NCBI RefSeq assembly: GCF_038039535.1
Contig: NZ_JBBPHP010000039.1
Coordinates: 1-64,000, forward strand
Direction: 5' to 3'
Length of the DNA: 64,000 bases
Source of the DNA: Catalinimonas sp038039535
Lineage (GTDB): Bacteria; Bacteroidota; Bacteroidia; Cytophagales; Cyclobacteriaceae
This document shows, in pieces, positions 53,354 to 61,874 of this stretch. Within the stretch, counting starts at the first letter, position 1, and each line of letters opens with the position of its first letter. The position numbers and the translations under genes are program-made. Below the pieces are notes generated by a model. It was not told the origin of the DNA and did no database searches. It saw only the letters and a program-made list of their open reading frames with translations.

Positions 53354-53482
53354 TCTTATTGATGCATTTAAAATCTATAAAAAATCTCATATTCTGAAGG
53401 AACAAGCTCAATTATCCTCTTAAGTCACTAAATCATTCTTGATTTTTTTCTGCACGAGTGAATTATTTTTCAGCTATAAATG

Positions 53483-53502
53483 TATACTTACCGGTAGGTA
53501 TA
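53483..53502. promoter_or_regulatory. Probable TetR-family operator
   Basis: TATACTTACC is followed directly by GGTAGGTATA; the two 10-base arms match at nine positions. It ends 30 bases before the GH13 start, and the TetR gene follows GH13. Even palindromes centred on CCGG are common TetR-family operators. The same region must also hold the sulfatase promoter. Confidence 0.55.
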
Positions 53503-53532
53503 TAAACTGTTTTAATCTAGAAATAAAGAAAA

Positions 53533-54894
53533 ATGAATAAGCATTGGGCTCATGAAGCCGTATTTTATCACATTTATCCGCTGGGATTTTGCGGAGCGCC
53601 GGAGAAAAATGACTTTACTTCACTGGCTGTAAATCGTCTAGACAAAATTTATGATTGGATAAGCCATTTGAAAAATTTAGGCATCAACGCCTTATATCTG
53701 GGGCCTTTATTTGAATCCGGAGAGCATGGCTATGATACCGCAGATTACTATAAGGTTGACCGCCGTTTAGGTACTAATGAAAGCCTTGCCCAAATTGTCA
53801 AAGCACTACATGAAAATGGTATTCGTGTCATTCTGGATGGGGTCTTTCATCATGTGGGCCGGGATTTCTGGGCATTCCGGGATGTGCTGGAACATGGCGA
53901 GAACTCGCGCTATCGCGATTGGTTTACTGGTTTGTCCTTTGAAGGAGAAAGCCCTTACGGAGATCCTTTCCAGTATGAAGCGTGGAATGGCCATTACAGT
54001 CTGGTCAAGCTCAATCTTCACCATTCGGAAGTAAGAGACCATATTTTCCATGCCATCAAATTTTGGGTAGAGCAGTATGACATTGATGGTTTGCGACTGG
54101 ATGTGGCAGAAGATATAGACATAGATTTTCTTAAAGCTCTCTCTTCCTTTCGTGACCAGATGAATCCGGACTTCTGGCTGATGGGAGAAGTGATTCATGG
54201 AGATTACAATCAGTGGGCCAATGTAAAGACTCTGGATGCTACCACCAATTATGAAGTGTACAAAGGGCTGTATTCCAGCCATGTGGATGCCAACTATTTT
54301 GAGATCGCGCATTCGCTCAAAAGGCAATTTGATGACCCGGGCATGTACAAAGGCTTGCCTCTCTATAATTTTGCCGATAACCATGATGTAGACCGGATAG
54401 CCAGTACGCTTACTAATCAGCAACATCTCTATCCCCTGTATACTTTACTCTTTAGCATACCCGGTGTCCCTTCTATCTACTACGGAAGTGAGTGGGGCTG
54501 GGAAGGCAAAAAAGTCAATGGAAATGATGCTCCCCTGCGTCCTGATATAGAGCTTACCATGGTGAAACAGGAAAGCCCCCATCCTGATCTGGCACAGACG
54601 ATTAGTGAACTCGCTCACATTCGCAAAACCTCTTCGGCACTCAAGTATGGAAATTATAAGCAAATACATGTAGATCACGAGCAATTGGCCTTTGTCCGAA
54701 AAAGTGATGATGAAACCATATTGGTAATGGTGAATGCTGCCGATGAAAAAGTAAGTGTAGACCTTAAGCTCCCTGAACTGAAAGGACGTACATTGGTAGA
54801 CTTGCTGAATCCGGAAGAAAAATTTACCGTTCAGCCCAAAACCACCAGCCTTCCAATTTACCCTCATTGGGGAAGAATTATGAAAGTGGAATAA
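53533..54894 (+). CDS. GH13 alpha-amylase family enzyme
   Basis: A 453-residue (beta/alpha)8 glycoside hydrolase without a signal peptide, so cytoplasmic. The N-terminus HEAVFYHIYPLGFCG is typical. The four conserved regions are DGVFHHVG (region I), DGLRLDVAED (nucleophile Asp), FWLMGEVIHG (acid/base Glu) and NFADNHDVDRIAS (transition-state Asp). Next come a VPSIYYGSEWGWEG loop and a C-terminal beta domain ending KTTSLPIYPHWGRIMKVE. It should act on alpha-1,4 or related glucans or maltodextrins; subfamily not assigned. A TetR gene follows 28 bases later and a palindromic operator precedes it, so sugar or another small ligand may control it. Confidence 0.85.
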   Translation: MNKHWAHEAVFYHIYPLGFCGAPEKNDFTSLAVNRLDKIYDWISHLKNLGINALYLGPLFESGEHGYDTADYYKVDRRLGTNESLAQIVKALHENGIRVILDGVFHHVGRDFWAFRDVLEHGENSRYRDWFTGLSFEGESPYGDPFQYEAWNGHYSLVKLNLHHSEVRDHIFHAIKFWVEQYDIDGLRLDVAEDIDIDFLKALSSFRDQMNPDFWLMGEVIHGDYNQWANVKTLDATTNYEVYKGLYSSHVDANYFEIAHSLKRQFDDPGMYKGLPLYNFADNHDVDRIASTLTNQQHLYPLYTLLFSIPGVPSIYYGSEWGWEGKKVNGNDAPLRPDIELTMVKQESPHPDLAQTISELAHIRKTSSALKYGNYKQIHVDHEQLAFVRKSDDETILVMVNAADEKVSVDLKLPELKGRTLVDLLNPEEKFTVQPKTTSLPIYPHWGRIMKVE

Positions 54895-54922
54895 GCATAT
54901 CCGATCAATTCAAATAAACATT

Positions 54923-55489
54923 ATGGATAAAAGATCAGAAATCATATCGCAGGCGGTATCTCTCTTTGCTGCTTATGGCTATGAAGGAGTAGGTGTGCAG
55001 CAGATCGTTAAAGCAGCCGGAGTGACCAAGCCTACGCTATATTATTATTTTGACAGCAAACGAGGCTTGTTAGAAGCAACGCTCCAGCAATATTTTGATC
55101 AGCTTTATTCGGCTACAGAAGTAGCTACCGTCTTTCAAGGAGACTTAACGGTGACACTACGCAACATCGCTACGGCTTATATTGATTTTGCCAGTGAGCA
55201 TATGCTGTTTTACAGAATGCAACTCAGCCTGTTGTTTTCCCCTCCTCAAAGTGAGGCCTACGCAACCATATTGCCTTTCAAGGAAAGACAATATGGGCTT
55301 TTGGAAAATATGTTCACGGAAGCAGCCAGGCAGCACGGTAACATGCAGGGTAGACAGCAGGAATATACGGTCAGTTTTCTAGGCACGCTTAATGCTTATA
55401 TTGAGCAAGTATTTAATCAGGAGATAAAAGCAAATGATGAACTGGTAAACCGCATGGTTCACCAGTTTATGCACGGTATACTTTCATAA
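54923..55489 (+). CDS. TetR/AcrR family transcriptional regulator
   Basis: A 188-residue regulator with an N-terminal helix-turn-helix: IISQAVSLFAAYGYEGVGVQQIVKAAGVTKPTLYYYFDSKRGLL. The C-terminal helical domain has FASEHMLFYRMQLSLLFSPPQ and HQFMHGILS at the end. It probably binds the palindrome before the linked GH13 gene and thereby controls its own expression. The ligand is unknown. Confidence 0.85.
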   Translation: MDKRSEIISQAVSLFAAYGYEGVGVQQIVKAAGVTKPTLYYYFDSKRGLLEATLQQYFDQLYSATEVATVFQGDLTVTLRNIATAYIDFASEHMLFYRMQLSLLFSPPQSEAYATILPFKERQYGLLENMFTEAARQHGNMQGRQQEYTVSFLGTLNAYIEQVFNQEIKANDELVNRMVHQFMHGILS

Positions 55490-55549
55490 AAATTTTCGGT
55501 AGTGACACTGGCCAGGAAGACGAAGTAACTTCCGGTTAAGATACGTTAG

Positions 55550-56005
55550 TTAGTCTGCCAGTTTTACGCGTACTGCGTTAGGGCCTTTCATACCCATTTC
55601 TACTTCAAAGGTCACTTTATCGTTTTCTGTGATCTTATCTATCAGGCCATTCAGGTGTACAAAAATACTTTCCTGAGTATTTAGATCTTTGATGAAGCCA
55701 TATCCTTTGGAATCATTAAAAAAGCTGACTCTGCCTTTTCTAAGGGTATCTTCCGGTTCTTCGGCTTCTTTTTTAGGGACACCGATCACGATGTCTTCTT
55801 CATTGATCTCTTTCTTTTTGGAGGGATCAGGAGGGGTGGAAGTGAAATTACCGTCTTCATCCACATACATGATCATATCATCCAGGCTATTGCCATCTTT
55901 GGCATTAGCTTTTCTATCCAATCTTCTCTGTTCTTTTTCCTTCTTCTTTTTCTGTTTTTTCTTTTCTGTTTCTTTCTTGTTTACAGTTTCTTTTGATTTA
56001 CCCAT
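55550..56005 (-). CDS. Cold-shock domain protein with lysine-rich N-terminal extension
   Basis: A 151-residue protein. Residues 1-45 are a Lys/Glu-rich tail with KKKEKEQRRLDRKANAKD; a linker contains DDMIMYVDEDGNFTSTPPDP. The C-terminal ~65 residues are a cold-shock domain with RNP1 DSKGYGFIKD and RNP2 ESIFVHLNGL. It should bind single-stranded RNA or DNA in the cytoplasm, with the basic tail adding nonspecific affinity. This architecture is common in Bacteroidota. A -7/-33 promoter about 110 bases upstream implies a long 5' UTR, as expected for cold-shock genes. Confidence 0.85.
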   Translation of the reverse strand: MGKSKETVNKKETEKKKQKKKKEKEQRRLDRKANAKDGNSLDDMIMYVDEDGNFTSTPPDPSKKKEINEEDIVIGVPKKEAEEPEDTLRKGRVSFFNDSKGYGFIKDLNTQESIFVHLNGLIDKITENDKVTFEVEMGMKGPNAVRVKLAD

Positions 56006-56335
56006 AATGGTTTTTTGCTAATTAAAATATGTTTTTTTGAGGTGACAAATAATGCATTCTGAATCCGGGAAGGAGAAAGAAGATATTCAGTTTTTCCGAG
56101 AGACAAATGTGAAAGACAAAGCTACAAAATTTCTTTTTCTCTAGCCCAAAGATTTTTTTGTCTGTCAGAGAGCTGGTGTAAGAAATAAAGCTTTACGAAA
56201 ACTGCTGAGATAACATTCTCTATCCATTCCTGTATTGAAATGACAACATTTACAGGCTGGCATAAAGTTTCTCCTCAGTTCCCTATATTTTTTCAAACAT
56301 TACCACCAGATTCCTGGCAACTCATCACCTTTCTT
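56006..56335. other. Intergenic region with the cold-shock gene leader
   Basis: These 330 bases hold the minus-strand promoter and about 105 bases of leader of the cold-shock gene. The rest, up to the stop of the ChbG-like gene, shows no supportable gene. A plus-strand open frame starting at 56240 runs opposite the ChbG-like gene and is not supported. Confidence 0.45.
56117..56149 (-). promoter_or_regulatory. Promoter of the cold-shock domain gene
   Basis: On the minus strand TAGCTTTG (56117-56124) is an exact Bacteroidota -7 element and TTG (56147-56149) lies 22 bases upstream as a -33 element. It gives a leader of about 105 bases before the ATG. Confidence 0.5.
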
Positions 56336-57199
56336 TTATTGGGAAGCTTTCTTAAGATTAGCATAGCTGATCAGCGCTATATTCAAATCTTTAATCAGTT
56401 GAATGATTTCCGGATCGGTCAGCAAATCCGTGACCCCTTGCCGATCAATGGCTACATCATCGTAGCCGGTATGCCGAATGCCACGCACTTCAGGTACATC
56501 ATAAGCAGGATGGTCCACAAACAGATACGTACCGGAAGTCAGTTGCTTCAGCATATTGATAAAACCTTCTCGCTTGAGGGCGGGTGTATCGGTAGGGCCT
56601 GCATAACGGGCACGCCCTACGCCCAGGTCTTCCGGATGAATATCCAGGTTATATTCCTTGGCCAGTTTGCGATATACTTCCTCTACTTCAGGCGCCATAC
56701 TGGTACAACCCATATGGGCCGTAAGGTGGCTGATCTGCGGGATATTGCGTATCCCCATTTCTATCTGAGCCCGTATCTCTTCCTCTATTTCCCGGATATC
56801 CCAGTCCTGCGTCTGTAGGGCCTGCTCAGGACCATAATTGTCGTTGGGCCAGATCATGGGATAAAAATAGCCGTTCTCATCGCTGATGCTGGGGGCTTTA
56901 GTCAGTGGTCGCCACTTAATATTGGACCATTCGCTGGTCAACGTGACATGTATGCCTACATCAAGATCAGGATAGTCTTTTAGTAATTCTACGGCTTCGG
57001 GAAACCAGGGGGTAGGCACCATCACCTCTATGGAAGTGGTAATTCCCTGCTCTACAGTTTCTATCATGGCCTGGTTGGCGGCATGTGAAAAACCCATATC
57101 ATCGCTACGCACAATGAGACGTATAGGCTGATCCTGAGCGGGCAAAAGATTACTTGAAAAACAAAAAATTAACAGAAAAAAAAACGGTTTCATGATCAT
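56336..57199 (-). CDS. ChbG/HpnK (YdjC-like) carbohydrate deacetylase, exported
   Basis: A 287-residue YdjC-family protein with a signal peptide (FFFLLIFCFSSNLLPAQ; the second ATG giving MKPFFF may be the true start). Metal-site motifs are LIVRSDDMGFSHAANQAM (Asp-Asp), DVGIHVTLTSEW (His) and HLTAHMGCTSM (His). Homologues deacetylate chito-oligosaccharides or hopanoid precursors using a divalent metal. The signal peptide puts this one in the periplasm, so a saccharide substrate from outside is likely. It is divergent from the AGE-epimerase gene, which points to shared control. Confidence 0.8.
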   Translation of the reverse strand: MIMKPFFFLLIFCFSSNLLPAQDQPIRLIVRSDDMGFSHAANQAMIETVEQGITTSIEVMVPTPWFPEAVELLKDYPDLDVGIHVTLTSEWSNIKWRPLTKAPSISDENGYFYPMIWPNDNYGPEQALQTQDWDIREIEEEIRAQIEMGIRNIPQISHLTAHMGCTSMAPEVEEVYRKLAKEYNLDIHPEDLGVGRARYAGPTDTPALKREGFINMLKQLTSGTYLFVDHPAYDVPEVRGIRHTGYDDVAIDRQGVTDLLTDPEIIQLIKDLNIALISYANLKKASQ

Positions 57200-57324
57200 A
57201 GTTTTCAGAGTATCAGAAAATTAGCATATTAGCTGTTCGGCTCTGTCCTGTGCTATGAGGGTTGATGAGTTGCCCTTTACGCAGGACAGATTCATCAAGA
57301 AAATCTGCCATACAACAATTTCCA

Positions 57325-58770
57325 ATGAATCTAAGCAAAAGTTTCTTAACGCTCACAGTTTTTGTATTTACTCCATATACTACACTTTTCGGACAATCCA
57401 TCACCGAAGGTTCCTACTGGAAAAAGCAGGCCATTGAAGATATCATTAAGCCCTGGAATGATCATGCCATTGATCATGAATATGGGGCCTATCACAGCTT
57501 TCTTGATAAAGACTGGAAGCCTTTCAATGAGGATCATAAATTTCCCGGCATGATTGCCCGTCATCTCTTCAGTTATGCGGTAGCTTATATGCTCAGTGGG
57601 GAGGATGAATATCGTCAGCAGGCTGCAGAAACCTATGATTACCTGACTACACAAGGCTGGGATGAGCAGTACGGCGGCTGGTACACTGAACTGGACCGAG
57701 AAGGAAATGTGGTAGATACTTCCAAAGACCTTTTCATGCAGACTTACGCTATCACCGGCCTTGCCATGTATTACCTGATGACGAAAGATCATGAAGTCAA
57801 AACGTACATTGACCGATCTATTGATATTCTGGAGCAACATGCCTGGGATACGCAGCATGGTGGCGGTTATATACGGGCGCTGCATCAGGATTTATCTATT
57901 AAAAATGGAGATAAAGTATTCTCTCCCCAACTGGCCCCTCTTTCCGGATATCTGCTTTACCTCTATGCGGCTACCCGTGAGTATGAATATCTGCAAATGA
58001 GTGAGCGTATCTTGCAGACTGTGGTAGATCATATGACCGATGAAGAAAGTGGATGGATCATGGAAGGCTATGATCAGCAGTGGAACTTATTGCCCCAAGG
58101 TAATGCGTGGATGAATACCGGCCACAATATAGAGGTAGCCTGGATGCTCATGCGCTTGTACGACCTGACCGGTAAAGCAGAGTACCAGCAGCAGGCGATG
58201 GCTTTGAATGAAAAACTGTTGCAATATGCCTTTCATCCGGAAAGCGGCATATGGTACCACAAAGTCAAAGTAGCGGATGCACAGCAGCATAGTGAAGAAA
58301 GCCCCTGGTGGGTGCAGGCGTATGGTAATATGTTTCAGCTCTATTTATACCATAGCAGCGGAGAACAGGCATATCTGGATAATTTCAGCCGAGGCGCTGA
58401 GTTCTGGAACAGGTACTTTATAGACAAAGTAAAAGGGGGAACTTACCTTAGCGTGCTGGCAGATGGTAGCATTGACAATGGAAATAAAGCCGTAAGAACT
58501 AAAACTTCTTATCATGCCGTGGAACACGGACTCCTCAACTATTTATATCTGGATGTCTGGGCCAATCACGAGAGTATCACATTGCATTATTTTATCACTA
58601 GTACTAATAATGAAAAGCTCTACCCTTTACCCATAGAAGAAATGGCGTATGAGATAGAAAAAGTGCTGATTAACGGCCAGGTATGGGATCAGGTTAATCA
58701 AAAGGAGGGATACATTAGCCTCCCTCCCGAAGAAAATCAGCATGTAGAAGTGAGCCTGAGAAAGCGATAG
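57325..58770 (+). CDS. AGE-family (N-acylglucosamine/cellobiose 2-epimerase-like) exported protein
   Basis: 481 residues from the ATG giving MNLSKSFLTLTVFVFTPYTTLFGQ, a signal peptide; upstream in-frame starts lack one. The body is an (alpha/alpha)6 barrel: KFPGMIARHLFSYAVAYML, WDEQYGGWYTELDREGNVVDTSKDLFMQTYAITGLA, MNTGHNIEVAWMLMRL and TKTSYHAVEHGLLNYLYL. These His and Arg residues match the catalytic region of AGE-family epimerases. About 60 extra C-terminal residues form a beta tail. AGE enzymes are mostly cytoplasmic; export is unusual. It could epimerise or hydrolyse extracellular sugars, with the ChbG-like enzyme as partner. Confidence 0.8.
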   Translation: MNLSKSFLTLTVFVFTPYTTLFGQSITEGSYWKKQAIEDIIKPWNDHAIDHEYGAYHSFLDKDWKPFNEDHKFPGMIARHLFSYAVAYMLSGEDEYRQQAAETYDYLTTQGWDEQYGGWYTELDREGNVVDTSKDLFMQTYAITGLAMYYLMTKDHEVKTYIDRSIDILEQHAWDTQHGGGYIRALHQDLSIKNGDKVFSPQLAPLSGYLLYLYAATREYEYLQMSERILQTVVDHMTDEESGWIMEGYDQQWNLLPQGNAWMNTGHNIEVAWMLMRLYDLTGKAEYQQQAMALNEKLLQYAFHPESGIWYHKVKVADAQQHSEESPWWVQAYGNMFQLYLYHSSGEQAYLDNFSRGAEFWNRYFIDKVKGGTYLSVLADGSIDNGNKAVRTKTSYHAVEHGLLNYLYLDVWANHESITLHYFITSTNNEKLYPLPIEEMAYEIEKVLINGQVWDQVNQKEGYISLPPEENQHVEVSLRKR

Positions 58771-58773
58771 GAA

Positions 58774-59280
58774 TCAGGCAGGCTGCACCTCCATGGGGAT
58801 GGTCAGGTATTCCCAATTCAGTCTGAGTTCACCGTCGGTAACTTCATAATTCAGATCTTCTCTTAAATCGCTGTTTTTTTGAGGTTGCACCGACACTTCC
58901 AGTACATTCTGATCTTTTACTGATTCATACTCAGTACCTGAAATACCGGTAGCAGCATTAAAGATGACTGTCCATTCTCCTTCTCCAGGAATCATGAATA
59001 GGCTATAAGTTCCGGCATCCAGTCGTTCACCTTCCACCATTACCGCTTGGTCAAAAGTAACTTCTGTGGCAGCATTGGCTCCGGCACGCCATACTGCTCC
59101 GTAGGGCAGCATATCTCCCCAGATTTTACCCTGCCGTCCTTTGACACGAGGCGAACTGTAATCTACACTTACATTAACTCCCTCTATGTTTCCTTCAGCC
59201 GTGGCTGAGGGGCTTTGAGGTGTGCAGAAGGAAAAGCAGAGAGCAAAACATGATAGTAATAGGACATTTAAGATCTTCAT
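58774..59280 (-). CDS. DUF2911 family lipoprotein
   Basis: A 168-residue protein with a lipoprotein signal (LCFSFCTPQ). Family features are VDYSSPRVKGRQGKIWGDMLPYG, WRAGANAATEVTFD, GTYSLFMIPGEGEWTVIF and the last strand LRLNWEYLTIPMEV. It is a paralogue of the DUF2911 protein near 10500 but anchored by lipid instead of soluble. The function is unknown. It is convergent with the AGE-family gene. Confidence 0.8.
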   Translation of the reverse strand: MKILNVLLLSCFALCFSFCTPQSPSATAEGNIEGVNVSVDYSSPRVKGRQGKIWGDMLPYGAVWRAGANAATEVTFDQAVMVEGERLDAGTYSLFMIPGEGEWTVIFNAATGISGTEYESVKDQNVLEVSVQPQKNSDLREDLNYEVTDGELRLNWEYLTIPMEVQPA

Positions 59281-59325
59281 ACTTAATTTTTAGTTTGGTA
59301 GATAATCAGCGGAAAGATATGCTTT

Positions 59326-60345
59326 TTAATTTTGCTTTACTACCCAATTCAAACGAGCTACCTGAATACCCTGCAGGTCAGCCCGGAGCGAGGCGATATA
59401 CCACTGCCCTTCATGCTGAAAAATCTCCGGTGCAGCCACTTCCAGCGAATCCACAAAATAGCGATCGTCATCAACACCAAAATTGGTAGGATCAGGTGAG
59501 GCGTAAACGCTGGTTTTCTGTGCTTTTTCCAATTTGCCATTCACTACCCTGCCGTAGCTTTGGGTACGAAACAGGTAGTAAGGTCCACCCTCTACCGGCT
59601 GCACCACATGTGGGCATTCTGCCAGCCAGAACTGACCATTGCCTTTGCCTGCTGCCTCTCCTCCATAAGCTACCCGCTCAGACTTACTCCAATCGTAAAG
59701 ATTTTCGGAAGTACGCAGATACACCGCTCCTTCATTGTTGGGATGGGCTGTATAATAACAGTACCAGAGGTTATTGATCTGCTTCACCATCGCATCACGG
59801 GTATTGGTTTCGGCAGGTTCACCAAAAAGCGCAGGAGAACCCTCACGAAGCACCCTGGTAAATTCTTTTCCATCCTCACTTTTAGCCAGGCAGATGCGGT
59901 TCCAGTCGCCATAAAACATCAGGTATTCTCCTTCATGCTGAAGCACATAAGGAGCCTGCATTCCGCCTGGTTCTTCTCCCAGACTGGTATCGGCCTGCAT
60001 GGCAATGCCCATTGGCTGCCAGAGCGTATCACTAAGTTGCTGCCCTTCCCAGCGATGAAAAAGACGTGTCTTTCCGGGTGCTTTGGTTTTACGAATACAC
60101 GACCAGACTTGCCAGGTACCATCTGCTGCCTGCCAGATGCCAAAGTCTACCGGTTGCTGTTCTTCACTTGTCAGTTCACCCAAATCAGGGTTGCCAGCGA
60201 TCTGCCACCAGTCACCCTCAATCTGGGGGACCACTACTACCTCTTCGGCAATATTACCTTCGGTTTCCTGAGAATTGCTCGCTGGAGAGCAGGCATAGCA
60301 TAAAGTTATAATGCCTACAGTAAAAATAAGTAGTTTCATAATCAC
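59326..60345 (-). CDS. Beta-propeller lipoprotein, GH43/GH32-like
   Basis: A 339-residue protein with a lipoprotein signal (ITLCYACSP). The body looks like a five-bladed beta-propeller: VDFGIWQAADGTWQVWSCIR, MQAPYVLQHEGEYLMFYGD, TRDAMVKQINNLWYCYYTAH, FWLAECPHVVQPVEGGPYYLF and VAAPEIFQHEGQWYIASLRA. The blade pattern (PxVxxxxGxYYLF) is that of GH43/GH32/GH117-type enzymes. The Asp in VDFG, the Asp in TRDAM and the Glu in AECPHV could be the acid triad. Probably a surface or periplasmic glycosidase; the exact family is not certain. It is followed by the DUF2911 lipoprotein on the same strand. Confidence 0.65.
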   Translation of the reverse strand: MIMKLLIFTVGIITLCYACSPASNSQETEGNIAEEVVVVPQIEGDWWQIAGNPDLGELTSEEQQPVDFGIWQAADGTWQVWSCIRKTKAPGKTRLFHRWEGQQLSDTLWQPMGIAMQADTSLGEEPGGMQAPYVLQHEGEYLMFYGDWNRICLAKSEDGKEFTRVLREGSPALFGEPAETNTRDAMVKQINNLWYCYYTAHPNNEGAVYLRTSENLYDWSKSERVAYGGEAAGKGNGQFWLAECPHVVQPVEGGPYYLFRTQSYGRVVNGKLEKAQKTSVYASPDPTNFGVDDDRYFVDSLEVAAPEIFQHEGQWYIASLRADLQGIQVARLNWVVKQN

Positions 60346-60369
60346 GCTTGTCGTTTAAAGTATTGTATG

Positions 60370-60445
60370 AGGGTGTTATTGTGTTATGGTTTTTTAGGGA
60401 TGTTCTACAACCAAAAAACCATAACACCTAGATCAATAACACCCT
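60370..60445. repeat. Long bulged inverted repeat in a divergent promoter region
   Basis: AGGGTGTTATTG pairs with CAATAACACCCT (12 bp), and directly inside it TGTTATGGTTTTTT pairs with AAAAAACCATAACA (14 bp). The right arm has a 7-base bulge between the two parts; the loop is 17 bases. It lies between two divergent genes, where a terminator is not expected. Confidence 0.7.
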
Positions 60446-60526
60446 AAAACCCTTTCTTGAGAAAAATATACATTTATTTGTAACCTTTCCCTAAAGTCAA
60501 AGTTTCCCCGAACAAAACTACCAAAC

Positions 60527-61078
60527 TTGGATTCCAGCACCGATAACGCCATCATGCTAAAAGTCAAAAGCGGTGACCTCGAAAAGATGGGTCTTCTTTT
60601 TGAGCGTCACCACAGGCCCCTTTTTGGCTTTTACTATCGCATGTGTCAGGATGCTGAACTAAGCGAAGACCTGGTGCAGAATCTTTTTCTGAGAATGATC
60701 AAGTACCGGCACACCTTCACCGGAGAAGGGAAATTTACCAGTTGGATGTATCATCTGGCCCGTAACCTGCTGGCCGATCACTACCGGAAAAAGAAAAAGA
60801 TGACTACTGATAATTTTAAAGAAGTAGAAAAGATGTGGGAAGACGAAGCTGCCCAGGAGGCTCAGGAAGAAAGAGAAAAACTGTTAGAGAAAGCCATGCA
60901 GTACCTGAGTGATGACAAACGGGAAGTGCTGGTGCTCAGCCGCTATCAGGGTTTGCGTTATCAGGAGATCGCCGATATGATGAATACCAGCGAAGCGAAT
61001 ATCAAAGTGAAAGTATACCGGGCGATAAGGGAGTTAAAAGAGATTTTTCAAAAACTGGAAAGGTTCAGTGCATTATGA
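60527..61078 (+). CDS. ECF-type RNA polymerase sigma factor
   Basis: A 183-residue sigma-70 ECF factor. Region 2 is FERHHRPLFGFYYRMCQDAELSEDLVQNLFLRMIKYRHTFTGEGKFTSWMYHLARNLLADHYRK; region 4 is LSDDKREVLVLSRYQGLRYQEIADMMNTSEANIKVKVYRAI. The start appears to be TTG, since LDSSTDNAIMLKVKSGDLEKM matches the usual N-terminus; an ATG nine codons later would clip it. It overlaps the following anti-sigma-like gene by 4 bases, the standard pairing. It probably controls its own operon including the DUF4097 genes. Confidence 0.88.
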   Translation: MDSSTDNAIMLKVKSGDLEKMGLLFERHHRPLFGFYYRMCQDAELSEDLVQNLFLRMIKYRHTFTGEGKFTSWMYHLARNLLADHYRKKKKMTTDNFKEVEKMWEDEAAQEAQEEREKLLEKAMQYLSDDKREVLVLSRYQGLRYQEIADMMNTSEANIKVKVYRAIRELKEIFQKLERFSAL

Positions 61079-61866
61079 AGGATGAACATATCATATTGGT
61101 TTTAGACTATCTGGAAGGAAAGCTCAGCAAGGAGCAGCAAAGCCAGTTAGATGAGTTACTTCATGCTGGGGTGATCCGACAGGAAGAGATACAAGAGTTG
61201 CGTCAGTTTTATATCAAGTCGGAAAGCTACCAGGCACCGGAACCTTCGGAGCAGCTCAGGTACAACTTCTTTGCACAACTGGATCAGGAGATTGCTAAAG
61301 AGAAGCGCAGAAAAAGCTGGAGGAGTTGGTTCCCTCGCTTGCAGGCAGATATCAAGCTTTCTCAATTGGTCACCGCCGCTTTCATCTTTTTGCTGGGTCT
61401 GATGTTGGGCTTATGGTTCAATACGAACCGTGGCTATGAGCAGCAGATGTCGGACATGCGGGCGGAGCTGCAAAACATGCAGGAGACGATGGTCATTAAC
61501 CTGCTGGAACAGCCTTCGGCTACGCAAAGGCTCAAAGCCGTGAGCATGAGCAATAGACTACCGCAAACGGACGATAAGGTGAGTGCAGCACTTTTAAAAG
61601 TACTCAATGAAGATCCACATGTCAATGTGCGGCTGGCAGCTCTGGATGCTCTCCTGAACTATGCACAAAATCCTCGGGTACGCGAAGGTCTGGTGCAGTC
61701 TATTCCCGGACAGAAAGCACCTATGGTACAAATCGCACTGGCAGAAGCTATGGTGCAGCTGCAGGAAAAGAAGTCGGTAGAGGCTCTACAGCAACTGATG
61801 GAACAACAGGATATCAATGAAATGGTAGCCCTAGAAATTAAAAAAAGTATCAAAGCTTTAACCTAA
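61075..61866 (+). CDS. Anti-sigma-factor-like protein with HEAT-like repeats
   Basis: A 263-residue protein. The cytoplasmic N-terminal ~95 residues are helical (LVLDYLEGKLSKEQQSQLDELL) and would hold the sigma factor, without a zinc-binding HxxxCxxC motif. One TM helix follows at about 97-117 (LVTAAFIFLLGLMLGLWF), then a short coiled coil (YEQQMSDMRAELQNMQETM). The periplasmic part has two to three HEAT-like repeats: ALLKVLNEDPHVNVRLAALDALL and MVQIALAEAMVQLQEKKSVEAL. It probably releases the sigma factor on an envelope signal. It overlaps the sigma gene and precedes the DUF4097 genes by 8 bases. Confidence 0.75.
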   Translation: MKDEHIILVLDYLEGKLSKEQQSQLDELLHAGVIRQEEIQELRQFYIKSESYQAPEPSEQLRYNFFAQLDQEIAKEKRRKSWRSWFPRLQADIKLSQLVTAAFIFLLGLMLGLWFNTNRGYEQQMSDMRAELQNMQETMVINLLEQPSATQRLKAVSMSNRLPQTDDKVSAALLKVLNEDPHVNVRLAALDALLNYAQNPRVREGLVQSIPGQKAPMVQIALAEAMVQLQEKKSVEALQQLMEQQDINEMVALEIKKSIKALT

Positions 61867-61874
61867 AAAAAATC

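Noticed and set aside
56240..56818. Plus-strand open frame of 192 codons
   Set aside because: It lies opposite the well-supported ChbG-like deacetylase gene and has no family features, so it is a shadow frame.
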